From Vibrio splendidus (GTDB lineage: Bacteria; Pseudomonadota; Gammaproteobacteria; Enterobacterales; Vibrionaceae), in assembly GCF_024347615.1 (NCBI RefSeq), contig NZ_AP025508.1, positions 620,001-684,000 on the forward strand: 64,000 nt of DNA, in the 5' to 3' direction. Shown here in pieces: positions 8,616 to 16,650 of this stretch. The first letter of the stretch is position 1, and every line of letters starts with the position of its first letter. The translations under genes were made by a program, and so were the position numbers. The notes under the pieces were generated by a model that was not told the DNA's origin, searched no databases, and was given only the letters and a program-made list of their open reading frames with translations.

Positions 8616-10565
8616 ATGTTTTTCCGCATTGGTAATACGAAAATTGCTGTGGCTGCATCGGCAATTTTGTCTTCATTTTCACTGGCTCCGATGGCTATGG
8701 CTAGCAATGCCTCCGAGCTTGAAATGCAGCGTGATGTTTATGACAGAGCGCAAGAGGTTTTAGACAACCGTGATCTAGAAGCTTACTCTGCGCTACGTAA
8801 CAAAATTCAAACATATCCGTTAACGCCTTACACTGATTATCGCGCCTTCTTATTAGGCTTAGGTGATCGCACACCTGCTGAAGTGGATGCCTTTATTGAA
8901 GAGAATAAAGCCCTACCATTTTCGAATCGTATGCGTGCGCCTTATTTAGATTTATTGGCGGTTCAAAAACAGTGGAAGACGATCCTTGAGTTTCAAACCA
9001 AAGAGCCTGTTGGTGAAAAATATCAATGTATCTACTACCGTGCGAATTATGAGCAAGGAAACAAAGAGCTCGCCTTCAAAGGTGCGAAGCAGCTTTGGTT
9101 GAGTGGCAGTGGTGTCGATGATAGCTGTGATCCGCTCTTCGAAAGTTGGGATGAAGCGGGTTTAAGAACGGATGAGCTGATATTACAGCGAATGCTATTG
9201 GCGTTTGATAAACGAAACGGCAAGTTAATGACCTATCTGATCAAGCAATTGGATCATGATGAGTCAATTGCTCAAGCTAAGCAGATGAAGGCGTTGTACA
9301 ACAAGCCTGAAAATGTACTCGCGTTTGCTAAGAAGCACCCAGCGAATGAATTCTACCAAGCTCAAACCGAATTTGGTTTCGAGAAGCTCGCAAGGAAATC
9401 AGCAAGCAGCGCTCAAGAGGTTTTTGATGATGTTGTGAAAGCTCAAAAGTTTTCGAAAGAAAAATCCCAAGAGCTAGCAGATTACTTAACGTTCCGCTTG
9501 ATCAATACCGACTCTGAAGAGTTGATGGCGTGGCGAGACAAAATGCTCGCGAGTTCATCAAAGCAAGTCTTGTTGGAAAGACGTGCTCGCTTAGCTATTC
9601 AGCATGCCGATTGGACTGGCTTGAAAGAGTGGATTGCGCGCTTAGATGATAAGCATCAGGCTTCGCTTCGCTGGCAGTATTGGCAGGGTAGAGCAGAGAT
9701 AGCACTCGGTGATACTGCTAAGGGTAACAAACGATTGTCAGATATCTTGGGTCAGCGTAATTTCTACAGTGTGGCTGCGGCTAAGCAGTTAGGTAAGCCA
9801 GTTCAGTACCCAACATCGACACTCAAATACAACGCTGAAACAGTAAAGCCATTTGAGACTTCTTTGGTTCGAATCGGCGAGCTGATTGATCGAGATAAAA
9901 TTGTGGCAGCGAAGAGTGAGTGGCGTTGGTTGTTAACCAATGCTGATAAAGATCAGAAATCAATGCTCGCAGCTCATGCTGCGACGCAGCGTTGGAACCA
10001 CTTTACAGTGACAGCGAGCATCTCTGCGAAGATGTGGGACAACATAGACCTACGCTTCCCTGTTGCTCATAAGTGGTGGTTTAACTTCTACGCCGAAAAG
10101 CACGATATTAACCCAATAACCTTAATGTCTTTAGCGAGACAAGAGAGTGCGATGGATTCAGAAGCTCGCTCTCCAGTTGGCGCGCGTGGCATCATGCAAA
10201 TTATGCCAAAGACGGCGCAATATACGGCTAAAAAACATAAGATTAAGTACCAGGGCAGCGATGATCTTTATGATGTCGGCAAGAACATTGAGATTGGTAG
10301 CCACTATCTAGATGGCCTATTAGCTCAATATGATAACAACCGTATTTTTGCATTTGCTGCTTATAATGCAGGCCCGAGTCGTGTGAAACAATGGCGTTCA
10401 CGCAGCGATGAAAAGCTCGATGCATTTGCTTTTATCGAAATGATTCCATTCAAAGAGACTCGTGGATACGTTCAGAATATCTTGATGTTTGAGACTTACT
10501 ATCGAGATATCTTGGGCGAGAAAGGGATGTTTTTAGCACCCTATGAGGCCGAAACGAAATACTAG
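8616..10565 (+). CDS. slt: Soluble lytic murein transglycosylase (Slt70)
   Basis: This periplasmic enzyme cleaves glycan strands to 1,6-anhydro-MurNAc products, the substrates that later reach NagZ. From the ATG at 8616 there are 649 residues with a signal peptide (cleavage about PMAMA-SNA). A long alpha-superhelical U/L domain follows, then a C-terminal SLT domain with catalytic Glu510 in ARQESAMD and the GARGIMQIMP and AAYNAGPSRV motifs. The open frame extends to 8559, but ATG 8616 has AAGGAAAG right before it and begins the signal peptide. It precedes trpR as in E. coli. Confidence 0.95.
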   Translation: MFFRIGNTKIAVAASAILSSFSLAPMAMASNASELEMQRDVYDRAQEVLDNRDLEAYSALRNKIQTYPLTPYTDYRAFLLGLGDRTPAEVDAFIEENKALPFSNRMRAPYLDLLAVQKQWKTILEFQTKEPVGEKYQCIYYRANYEQGNKELAFKGAKQLWLSGSGVDDSCDPLFESWDEAGLRTDELILQRMLLAFDKRNGKLMTYLIKQLDHDESIAQAKQMKALYNKPENVLAFAKKHPANEFYQAQTEFGFEKLARKSASSAQEVFDDVVKAQKFSKEKSQELADYLTFRLINTDSEELMAWRDKMLASSSKQVLLERRARLAIQHADWTGLKEWIARLDDKHQASLRWQYWQGRAEIALGDTAKGNKRLSDILGQRNFYSVAAAKQLGKPVQYPTSTLKYNAETVKPFETSLVRIGELIDRDKIVAAKSEWRWLLTNADKDQKSMLAAHAATQRWNHFTVTASISAKMWDNIDLRFPVAHKWWFNFYAEKHDINPITLMSLARQESAMDSEARSPVGARGIMQIMPKTAQYTAKKHKIKYQGSDDLYDVGKNIEIGSHYLDGLLAQYDNNRIFAFAAYNAGPSRVKQWRSRSDEKLDAFAFIEMIPFKETRGYVQNILMFETYYRDILGEKGMFLAPYEAETKY

Positions 10566-10599
10566 GGGTTCGGTACTTTCTCCGAAACTGAGTAATATT

Positions 10600-10640
10600 A
10601 AAGGCAGTGAGTGCGAACCAGTTCCACTTGCTGCCTTTTT
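10600..10640 (+). terminator. Terminator after slt
   Basis: The outer stem AAAGGCAG/CTGCCTTT encloses a partly paired loop and ends in a T run, 35 bp past the slt stop. Confidence 0.7.
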
Positions 10641-10737
10641 ACATTGGATCAAAGCAAGTGTTTCGGTATAAAGTGTTAAACGCTTTCAATCATTAAGCGG
10701 CTACTTCAAGCCAAAATTTAAAAGTAAGTGTAGAGAT

Positions 10738-11031
10738 ATGGCATCACAACCTGAATATGAGAATTGGCAACAACTAATGGATTTGGTAAAAACAGCGGCT
10801 GAGAAAGATCAGCATGAACTGTTGTTGACCATGATGATGACACCTGATGAGCGAGACGCTTTGGTCGCTCGAGTGAATATTCTTTGTGAACTCATGAAAG
10901 GGGACATGTCACAAAGACAGGTGAGCCAAATGTTAGGTGTGGGTGTGGCTACGATCACGCGAGGCTCTAATGAGCTAAAGGCTAAATCTGAGCAAGAGAA
11001 AGCGGCAATTGCAGAGCTGTTACTTAAGTAA
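10738..11031 (+). CDS. trpR: Trp operon repressor TrpR
   Basis: A 97-residue all-helical repressor that uses tryptophan as co-repressor. The conserved core MMTPDERDALVARVNIL and the helix-turn-helix MSQRQVSQMLGVGVATITRG are clear, and the protein ends 10 residues after the last helix as usual. The slt-trpR-yjjX order is the same as in E. coli. I found no convincing TrpR operator in its own upstream region. Targets should be the trp operon and probably other aromatic genes elsewhere. Confidence 0.96.
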   Translation: MASQPEYENWQQLMDLVKTAAEKDQHELLLTMMMTPDERDALVARVNILCELMKGDMSQRQVSQMLGVGVATITRGSNELKAKSEQEKAAIAELLLK

Positions 11032-11061
11032 GCATTTAAACAGTAAGCCTAAGAGCTTGAT

Positions 11062-11094
11062 AAAAACGCTAACCATAGGTTAGCGTTTTTTGTT
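11062..11094 (+). terminator. Terminator after trpR
   Basis: A perfect 13-bp stem (AAAAACGCTAACC/GGTTAGCGTTTTT) with a 3-nt loop is followed by further T. Confidence 0.9.
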
Positions 11095-11154
11095 TTTATC
11101 CCGCTCAATGATATTACCTCTAGAGAGGCGAAATATCGTGTTTCTTAAACAAGA

Positions 11155-11676
11155 CTAAGCAGGGAAGTGCTTAGGGTTAACAAATGGGATCAGCGCTAGG
11201 ATTAAAGCCTGGCTATATACAGAACTGCGAGATAGTTGGTTATGTGTCAATAAGCCAATCGCACCGCCTTTTTGTTTTATGTTGTCGGTGCCGAATACTT
11301 CATCCATCACATCACCTAGCTCATTCGCATGCTGGAGTTTATCAAGCACAACGGGTGGCAGCATCAAGCTTGCTGAGCGAGATTCTCCGCGCTGACCGTT
11401 TGCTTCAACGACCATCCAAGCAAAGGTAACCTTTCCTTCTATTCCAGACTCTAATCCAACATAAAAATCCGCATCAGGTTGAGCTTGAGTTGCGTTGTGA
11501 ACGCGATTTACGGCACCTTGATAGGTCTCGTCGTTGCTCATCGGTTGATCAGAGACACCGCTAGGGACGCTGATGCCTTTGAAATCAAATTCAGTATCAG
11601 GAAAAGCAGATAAGAATGCACTTTTAACGGCGTTAATTTTAGCTGGGTTCAGCGATGCGATGATTACAGATTTCAT
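11155..11676 (-). CDS. yjjX: Inosine/xanthosine triphosphatase (YjjX family)
   Basis: A house-cleaning NTPase that hydrolyses ITP and XTP. The 173-residue protein begins with the family phosphate-binding pattern (SLNPAKINAVKSAF) and has the central YVGLESGIEG segment and a C-terminal THNQLSRSSVYSQAL motif. Its first 38 bp overlap the end of the upstream GGDEF/EAL gene in another frame. Because the N-terminal motif is essential to the family, the overlap is real and translation is probably coupled. Confidence 0.92.
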   Translation of the reverse strand: MKSVIIASLNPAKINAVKSAFLSAFPDTEFDFKGISVPSGVSDQPMSNDETYQGAVNRVHNATQAQPDADFYVGLESGIEGKVTFAWMVVEANGQRGESRSASLMLPPVVLDKLQHANELGDVMDEVFGTDNIKQKGGAIGLLTHNQLSRSSVYSQALILALIPFVNPKHFPA

Positions 11677-14017
11677 GTATTGGATTCTTTTTTTTATCGA
11701 TTAAATTGAGTTGATGTTGTCGGTACCAATCACTCAGTTCTTCTAATGGCATAGGTTTACCGAAGTAATAGCCTTGCAGCATATCGCACTGTGCTTCTTG
11801 CAACCACTGATGCATGCTTTCAGTTTCGATGCCCTCGGCTGTGACCTTCTTACCCTGAGCATGACATAACCCGATAACCGGTTTCACTATGTTCTGATTA
11901 TCGGTCTCAATTAAGGTGTCTAAAAAGGCTTTATCGAGCTTAATTTTTTGAGTTGGATACTGCACCAGTTGAGTGATGGAGGTGTAGCCAGATCCAAAGT
12001 CATCAATGGCTAATCGATAGCCCATATCAGACAGTTCGTTAAGCAGCGGAAAACCTTCAGAGTTTGAGTAAAAGGTTTCGGTAATTTCAAAATCAATCAA
12101 ACTTGGCGGAATTCGATTTAAATCGGCGTGCTCTTTGATGAAATCAGCAAGATCAGTCGTTTCAATCCCAGCAGAAGATAAGTTAATCGACAACTGAATT
12201 GAGTGATCAAATTGAGCCTGAAGTCGATGAAAAGAAGCAAATGCATTCTGAATGACCCACTGATCAACCTGATCGAATAATCCTGTTTGCTCGGCAATTG
12301 GAATGAATTCATCAGGTGGAACCAAGCCTAGTTGCTCCGAATTCCAACGTAATAACACCTCAACACCAATAACATGGGTTCCTGTTGAATCCATGTACGG
12401 CATATAAACGAGCCTAAATTCATCATCAAAGTTCTTGTCTCTGAGTGCGCGCTCAATATTTGCTTGGCGTTGAATCGCTTTGTCTAAATCTCGTGAATAG
12501 TCAGCAAATTGGTTTTTACCTGCGCGTTTGGCTTGGTACATCGCGGTATCAGCGTTCGACAGTAGCTTTTCGATGGAGTGGCCATCATTGGGGTAGGTCG
12601 CAATACCAATACTGACCGTGATCGGAAAGCTCCCAGATTCTGTGATAAAACCTTTTTGTAGTGGCGTCAGTAAGCTATCAGAGAATCTATGCGCGATATT
12701 CCCTTGGCGAGTAGGAGCGTTAATGTACACAACGAACTCGTCTCCAGAAAGTCGGGCTGGCATACAATGAGCGTCAAATTCTGTTTTATAGTGGCTACAA
12801 ATATCGGAAATACGCTGAGCAAAACTGACCAGAATGGAGTCGCCGATTTGATGTCCATATTTGTCATTCACAAACTTGAAGTTATCTAGGTCAAAGTAGA
12901 GAACCCAGGTTTCGGTATTCGAGCTAGGCTTGGGTAATGATTGCTGAACGAAGGTTTGAAATTGATGCCTATTGGCTATTTGGGTTAATTGATCATTCTC
13001 GGCCAATAGCTTGGTCTGTTGGTAGGTGTTATCTAACTCTTGGTACATGTCATAAAAACGCTGTGATAGGCGGCCAAGCTCATCACGAGTGCCTAAACGT
13101 TCGATGTTCTTACGTTGTTTTTTCTCGACTTGCTGCAGTTGTCGGTCGAGTCGTGTTATCGGGGATATCACACTGCGAGACAAAAGCATGAGTAGCAGAG
13201 CAACCGTCACAAACGCGGATAGTGCAAAGGACAAACTCAGCTTATTCCAAATTGATTCGAGCTTGTTTTCCAATAGGAATGGCGCCGGGTCAACTGTGGC
13301 GTATAGTTCTGGTGCAAGCTTGACTGAGTGGGTGACATTATTTTCCAGAGAAACCGCTATAGATGTGAAGAATAAGCTGGTTTGGTAGTCGAACTCTATC
13401 TGTTTTCTCAGCGCATTAAATTTATCGAGAGAGACTGACACAACAACAAAGAACACATCGTCGGGGTGATTGTTTGCGGTTGGGAAAATCGTTTTTTTGT
13501 CTACCTTCTCGTAGTGAACCAACATCCCTTCACCTTGAGAGTTTTGAATATAGTTGGTACTTGATGCTGCTAAGGTGTCTTGATAGTACTGATCCACAAA
13601 ATCCAATATTTTGCTGTCAATCTGAGTGCGTGAGTCGCTGTTATTATCAGCGTAATAACTCAATTTTCGCTGACTATTGAGAAGCGCTAACCCGGTATAG
13701 CTTTCATCGTCATCTTGCAAGAAGTGTATGGCTTCTCGAAGGTTACTAACCAGTTCAAGATCGCGAGATAGGTTTTGTTCAGTGAGAAAGTAACGCTTCA
13801 CCATGTCACTTTGGGTCAAGGTGTAAGAGTAGCTATTTAGGAACGAGCGAGACTGTCGAAAATATCCTGCCAACTTTTCCATGTTTAGCTGAAGTGCGTT
13901 GTCTTCGCGTTTGATAAAACTGCTTTTCTGCGTTGAATAAATAATATAGCTAGAAGCTGCGGTACTGATCAGTATCACAGGGGTTATCAGTAGTAAGATT
14001 TTAGTACTTAGCTTCAT
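11639..14017 (-). CDS. Membrane GGDEF-EAL protein with HAMP domain
   Basis: About 792 residues from the ATG at 14017 (a GTG at 14032 is also in frame; neither has a clear ribosome site). Order: membrane helix 1 (about 5-27), periplasmic sensor region, helix 2 (about 265-290), HAMP linker, GGDEF domain (about 345-500) and EAL domain (about 525-775). The active-site loop reads SGDEF instead of GGDEF, and the EAL motif reads EVLLRW. DDFGSGYTS and KLDKAFL, which carry metal and catalytic residues, are kept. It is therefore more likely a phosphodiesterase than a cyclase, but both activities need testing. Its 3' end overlaps yjjX by 38 bp. Confidence 0.9.
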   Translation of the reverse strand: MKLSTKILLLITPVILISTAASSYIIYSTQKSSFIKREDNALQLNMEKLAGYFRQSRSFLNSYSYTLTQSDMVKRYFLTEQNLSRDLELVSNLREAIHFLQDDDESYTGLALLNSQRKLSYYADNNSDSRTQIDSKILDFVDQYYQDTLAASSTNYIQNSQGEGMLVHYEKVDKKTIFPTANNHPDDVFFVVVSVSLDKFNALRKQIEFDYQTSLFFTSIAVSLENNVTHSVKLAPELYATVDPAPFLLENKLESIWNKLSLSFALSAFVTVALLLMLLSRSVISPITRLDRQLQQVEKKQRKNIERLGTRDELGRLSQRFYDMYQELDNTYQQTKLLAENDQLTQIANRHQFQTFVQQSLPKPSSNTETWVLYFDLDNFKFVNDKYGHQIGDSILVSFAQRISDICSHYKTEFDAHCMPARLSGDEFVVYINAPTRQGNIAHRFSDSLLTPLQKGFITESGSFPITVSIGIATYPNDGHSIEKLLSNADTAMYQAKRAGKNQFADYSRDLDKAIQRQANIERALRDKNFDDEFRLVYMPYMDSTGTHVIGVEVLLRWNSEQLGLVPPDEFIPIAEQTGLFDQVDQWVIQNAFASFHRLQAQFDHSIQLSINLSSAGIETTDLADFIKEHADLNRIPPSLIDFEITETFYSNSEGFPLLNELSDMGYRLAIDDFGSGYTSITQLVQYPTQKIKLDKAFLDTLIETDNQNIVKPVIGLCHAQGKKVTAEGIETESMHQWLQEAQCDMLQGYYFGKPMPLEELSDWYRQHQLNLIDKKKNPIHEICNHRIAEPS

Positions 14018-14471
14018 AGTTAATGACAACACTATTTATAATTTAAGCGCGTAAGTTTATGTTACTTAATACTTACTCGCTATTAATTACACGTAGTTCG
14101 ATGATTTCCTGTGAAGGGGGTAAGGTTTTGTCTTTATTGATAAAAAAGCCACTAATGAGTTTTTTGTTAAGAAGGTGTTGAATGGTGTGGGTTAGAAGGC
14201 ATGTACAGCCAGTGAAATAATCGAGTCATGTCTCAGGAATATGTAGTGTGAGTATTCCTGAGTACGAGTTATTCCATTAGCCGCAGGTTTTAGCATTTGG
14301 CCTACTGTAGGCCAAATGCTTATAGCAGATTTAAACTTATGCCAGCTTTAAACGTTTGTTCGTTAAAAACTTATGTTTGCCAAAAGCTTATGTTCACCAA
14401 AAGCTTATATTCGCTGAAAACTAATGTTTGTTAAGAGCTTATGTTCGCTAAAAGTTTATGTTCGTTAAAAG
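14018..14471. other. Intergenic region between pheA and the GGDEF/EAL gene, rich in repeats
   Basis: No convincing gene is present. The 454 bp hold a 10-bp inverted repeat (CTCAGGAATA at 14232-14241 and its complement at 14253-14262), a perfect 13-bp palindromic stem at 14292-14320, and a seven-unit 17-bp tandem array. The left edge should carry the promoter of the GGDEF/EAL gene. Confidence 0.7.
14292..14320. repeat. Perfect 13-bp palindromic repeat
   Basis: AGCATTTGGCCTA and its exact complement are separated by 3 nt. A diverged copy is found at 5071-5099 after tyrA. There is no T tract, so it is not a standard terminator; it resembles a REP-type element. Confidence 0.6.
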
Positions 14472-14477
14472 CTATGA
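14359..14477. repeat. Seven tandem copies of a 17-bp unit
   Basis: Seven consecutive units, in exact 17-bp register and resembling TTCGCTAAAAGCTTATG, run from 14359 to 14477. Individual copies differ at one to four positions (for example TTTGCC..., TTCACC..., TTTGTT...). The seventh unit covers the pheA stop codon at 14472-14474. The array contains no spacers and no open frame of its own. Confidence 0.8.
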
Positions 14478-15647
14478 CAACTTAACCTGCGTGGCTTTGA
14501 TGTTTTCACTTGGATAACAACCCAACACTTTAAGGTGACGAGTAATGGCAGTTAGTTCCGTTATCGCTTGCTGCATATTATCTGCATCCAAATGTGCTTC
14601 TAAATCAACGTAGAACATCTCTTCCCATGGGTTGCCCATGATAGGACGAGATTCCAGCTTAGTCATGTTGATACCCAAGCGTTGTAGGATTAGTAGAGTT
14701 TCTACCAAAGAACCCGCCTCTTGAGAAGTCGACATGATCAGTGTCGTTTTAGCTGGGATTTGAGTTGATACTTCTACCGGTTTACGTGCCACAACGATGA
14801 AGCGAGTGTGGTTCTCAGTTTGGTTTGCAATATTTCCTTGGATTGGCTGAAGCCCATAAAGCTTGCCGCTCGATGCATTACCAATTGCTGCCACATCATC
14901 GCCCTCCAGATCTTTAACCTTCTTCATTGCATCAGCTGTACTTGCGCAAGACTCAAGGCTGACACCTTTAAGGCGACTCAAAAACTCACTGCACTGTTGG
15001 TGAGGTTGTGGGTGTGAATAGAGGGTTTTGATGTCTTCTAAACGAATATCATTTTTCGCAACCAAGCAGTGTTCGATTGGTTGAGACAGTTCACCTACGA
15101 TATAAAGCGTTGTGTGTTGCAGTAGGTCGTAGACCTCGTTGATTGAACCTGAGCTGGTGTTCTCAATCGGCAACACACCGTAATCTGCATGACCAGATTC
15201 CACCGTCGATGCCACTTCTTTGAAATGATTGCAGTTAAGCTCTATCAATTCCATATTCTTACGGCTGAAATATTCACGGCTAGCAAGATGAGAATATGAT
15301 CCCTTAGAACCTAAGAATGCAACGCGAGCCAGAGGTTTACGGCTTTGCGGGTTCGCTAGGTTTTGTAAGTATGACTGCTGTAGTAAAACGGAATCTTCGA
15401 TGATGGTGTGAAACAGTTTAGTAATGTACTGCGCATCAAGCTCATATTTATCTTTACCGTTGTTGATCAGCTTAACCAGAAGCTGCTGCTCACGAACGGC
15501 ATCGCGTACAGGCTTTGATGTTTCTACCTTGCTTTTCGCAACTTCGATACTGAGTTTGCGACGTTCGGAAAGTAAACTCAGCAGTTCGTCATCTAAATCA
15601 TTAAGACGAAGGCGGATATCATCCAGTGAAATTGAGCGGTCAGTCAT
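14472..15647 (-). CDS. pheA: Bifunctional chorismate mutase/prephenate dehydratase (P-protein)
   Basis: PheA makes phenylpyruvate from chorismate through prephenate. Its 391 residues contain an AroQ chorismate mutase domain (about 1-90), a prephenate dehydratase domain (about 105-285, starting at RVAFLGSKGSYSHLA with the conserved IENTSSGSINEV segment), and a C-terminal ACT regulatory domain. The ACT domain includes KLESRP, the usual phenylalanine-feedback motif. It is preceded by a complete transcription attenuator with the leader peptide pheL. Its stop codon is embedded in a 17-bp tandem repeat array. Confidence 0.96.
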   Translation of the reverse strand: MTDRSISLDDIRLRLNDLDDELLSLLSERRKLSIEVAKSKVETSKPVRDAVREQQLLVKLINNGKDKYELDAQYITKLFHTIIEDSVLLQQSYLQNLANPQSRKPLARVAFLGSKGSYSHLASREYFSRKNMELIELNCNHFKEVASTVESGHADYGVLPIENTSSGSINEVYDLLQHTTLYIVGELSQPIEHCLVAKNDIRLEDIKTLYSHPQPHQQCSEFLSRLKGVSLESCASTADAMKKVKDLEGDDVAAIGNASSGKLYGLQPIQGNIANQTENHTRFIVVARKPVEVSTQIPAKTTLIMSTSQEAGSLVETLLILQRLGINMTKLESRPIMGNPWEEMFYVDLEAHLDADNMQQAITELTAITRHLKVLGCYPSENIKATQVKLS

Positions 15648-15665
15648 AAATGTGTCCTTATAAAA

Positions 15666-15738
15666 AAGCCTCCCTAGTGTGGGAGGCTTCTTGTTCGTTT
15701 TTGACTTGTTTTTCTAAAACGACTCAGCCTCCGATTTA
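15666..15738 (-). promoter_or_regulatory. Phenylalanine attenuator (terminator and antiterminator) of pheA
   Basis: On the minus strand the terminator stem AAGCCTCCC/GGGAGGCTT (15666-15689) is followed by TTTTTT at 15662-15667. Just behind the leader stop codon, GGAGGCT (about 15725-15732) is complementary to the AGCCTCC arm of the terminator, so it can form the alternative antiterminator. A third pairing (TTTTTGACTT in the leader coding region with AAGTCAAAAA) would form when no ribosome covers the Phe codons. These parts fit ribosome-stalling control by Phe-tRNA. Confidence 0.85.
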
Positions 15739-15783
15739 CGGAAGAAAAAAGAAGTCAAAAATAAACAAAGATTGAGTGTGCAT
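15736..15783 (-). CDS. pheL: Phenylalanine leader peptide
   Basis: A 15-residue minus-strand frame, MHTQSLFIFDFFFLP, contains five Phe codons, three of them consecutive, and ends immediately before the antiterminator segment. Its position between the raiA terminator and pheA, and its Phe-rich end, match the E. coli pheL layout although the peptide differs. It acts by its translation, not as a product. Confidence 0.88.
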   Translation of the reverse strand: MHTQSLFIFDFFFLP

Positions 15784-15845
15784 AAAAAGTGATTGTTTTA
15801 TGAATGTTTAAACACAATAAGCAAGCGAGCTACGAGCGTCAAGCA

Positions 15846-15875
15846 AAAAAATAGCGCCCTGAGGCGCTATTTTTT
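15846..15875 (-). terminator. Bidirectional terminator after raiA
   Basis: A perfect 13-bp stem (AAAAAATAGCGCC/GGCGCTATTTTTT) with a CTGA loop has runs of A and T on both sides. It separates raiA from the pheL-pheA unit. Confidence 0.9.
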
Positions 15876-15891
15876 AATCTGTTCTCTTTCC

Positions 15892-16227
15892 TTATTCTAC
15901 TTCAGCTTCTAGCTCTTCGATTTCAGGCTTTTCAGCGCGGCGCGCTTCAGGTTTATGGCGTAGCTTGTTGAGTTGACGCTCTAGTTTTTGTTCTACTTCG
16001 TTGATAGCTACGTAGAGGTCGTCATGGATTGATGAAGCAACAAGTTGGCCTTTTGGTACGGTTAGAACCGCTTCAAATTTTTTCTTCTTGTTTGGTTCTT
16101 CGCTAAAGCTCGCTTGGCAGCCAATGATGTCTACTTGCCATTTATCCAGCTTTTTAAATTTGCTTTCTATGTGATCACGGATTGCAGAGGTAATGTCGAT
16201 GTTTTTACCAGTGATGTTCATTTTCAT
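15892..16227 (-). CDS. raiA: Ribosome-associated inhibitor/hibernation factor RaiA (YfiA)
   Basis: A small protein that binds the 30S decoding centre and stops translation under stress and stationary phase. The 111 residues match short RaiA: an MNITGKNIDIT start, beta-alpha fold, the VASSIHDDLYVAINE segment and a KLERQLNKLRHK basic helix, with an acidic tail (EIEELEAEVE). It lacks the extra C-terminal dimerisation domain of long HPF. The start has AGAGGA 7 nt upstream. The bamD-raiA-pheL-pheA neighbourhood is like that of E. coli. Confidence 0.92.
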   Translation of the reverse strand: MKMNITGKNIDITSAIRDHIESKFKKLDKWQVDIIGCQASFSEEPNKKKKFEAVLTVPKGQLVASSIHDDLYVAINEVEQKLERQLNKLRHKPEARRAEKPEIEELEAEVE

Positions 16228-16650
16228 AGAAGTTTTCCTCTGTTGTATCCCTCATGGGTTAACTTCAGATTACGACTTTCAGGAATAAAGAATGTGATCT
16301 AGATCTTGTTTTGGTTGGGTGGGATAAGCATTAAAATCAAATGTGATCTCACGCAAGTCTTAGTATCTTTTTGGCGAAAAATGCTTGTTATCTCTATGAA
16401 AAAAGATAACTTGGAGGCAAGGCTTCGCTAAAAATTAAACCAGTTTTTAGGGGCGTCTTACAGCTTATTGAAAGTGTTTGATTGAAATTTACTCAATAGT
16501 GTTTTGTGATGTAGGTCTCGCGTTCTAGATCGCTACGTAAGCTTCTTCAGAATTAGATAAACAAAAGCCGCATAAGTTTTCTTATGCGGCTTTTGTGTTT
16601 TTAGCTTTACCTAATACCTTTGGCTCTCCAGTTCTGGGATTGATGCGATC
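16228..16650. other. Intergenic region upstream of raiA
   Basis: These 423 bp hold the raiA promoter region and the mltF terminator, and no gene that I can support. A half-perfect CRP-like site lies at 16290-16311: TGTGATCTAGATC matches the ideal left half and core, but the right half is degraded. A second TGTGA half-site is at about 16342. Confidence 0.5.
16561..16600 (-). terminator. Terminator after the MltF-like gene
   Basis: A perfect 16-bp stem (16561-16576 with 16581-16596, core GCCGCATAAG) and a TTTT loop lies 55 bp past the stop. It should work in both directions. Confidence 0.85.

Noticed and set aside
10641..10737. TrpR operator in the trpR leader
   Set aside because: No convincing ACTAGT-type inverted repeat was found.
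14359..14477. CRISPR array
   Set aside because: Units are 17 bp, head-to-tail and without spacers, and no cas genes are near.
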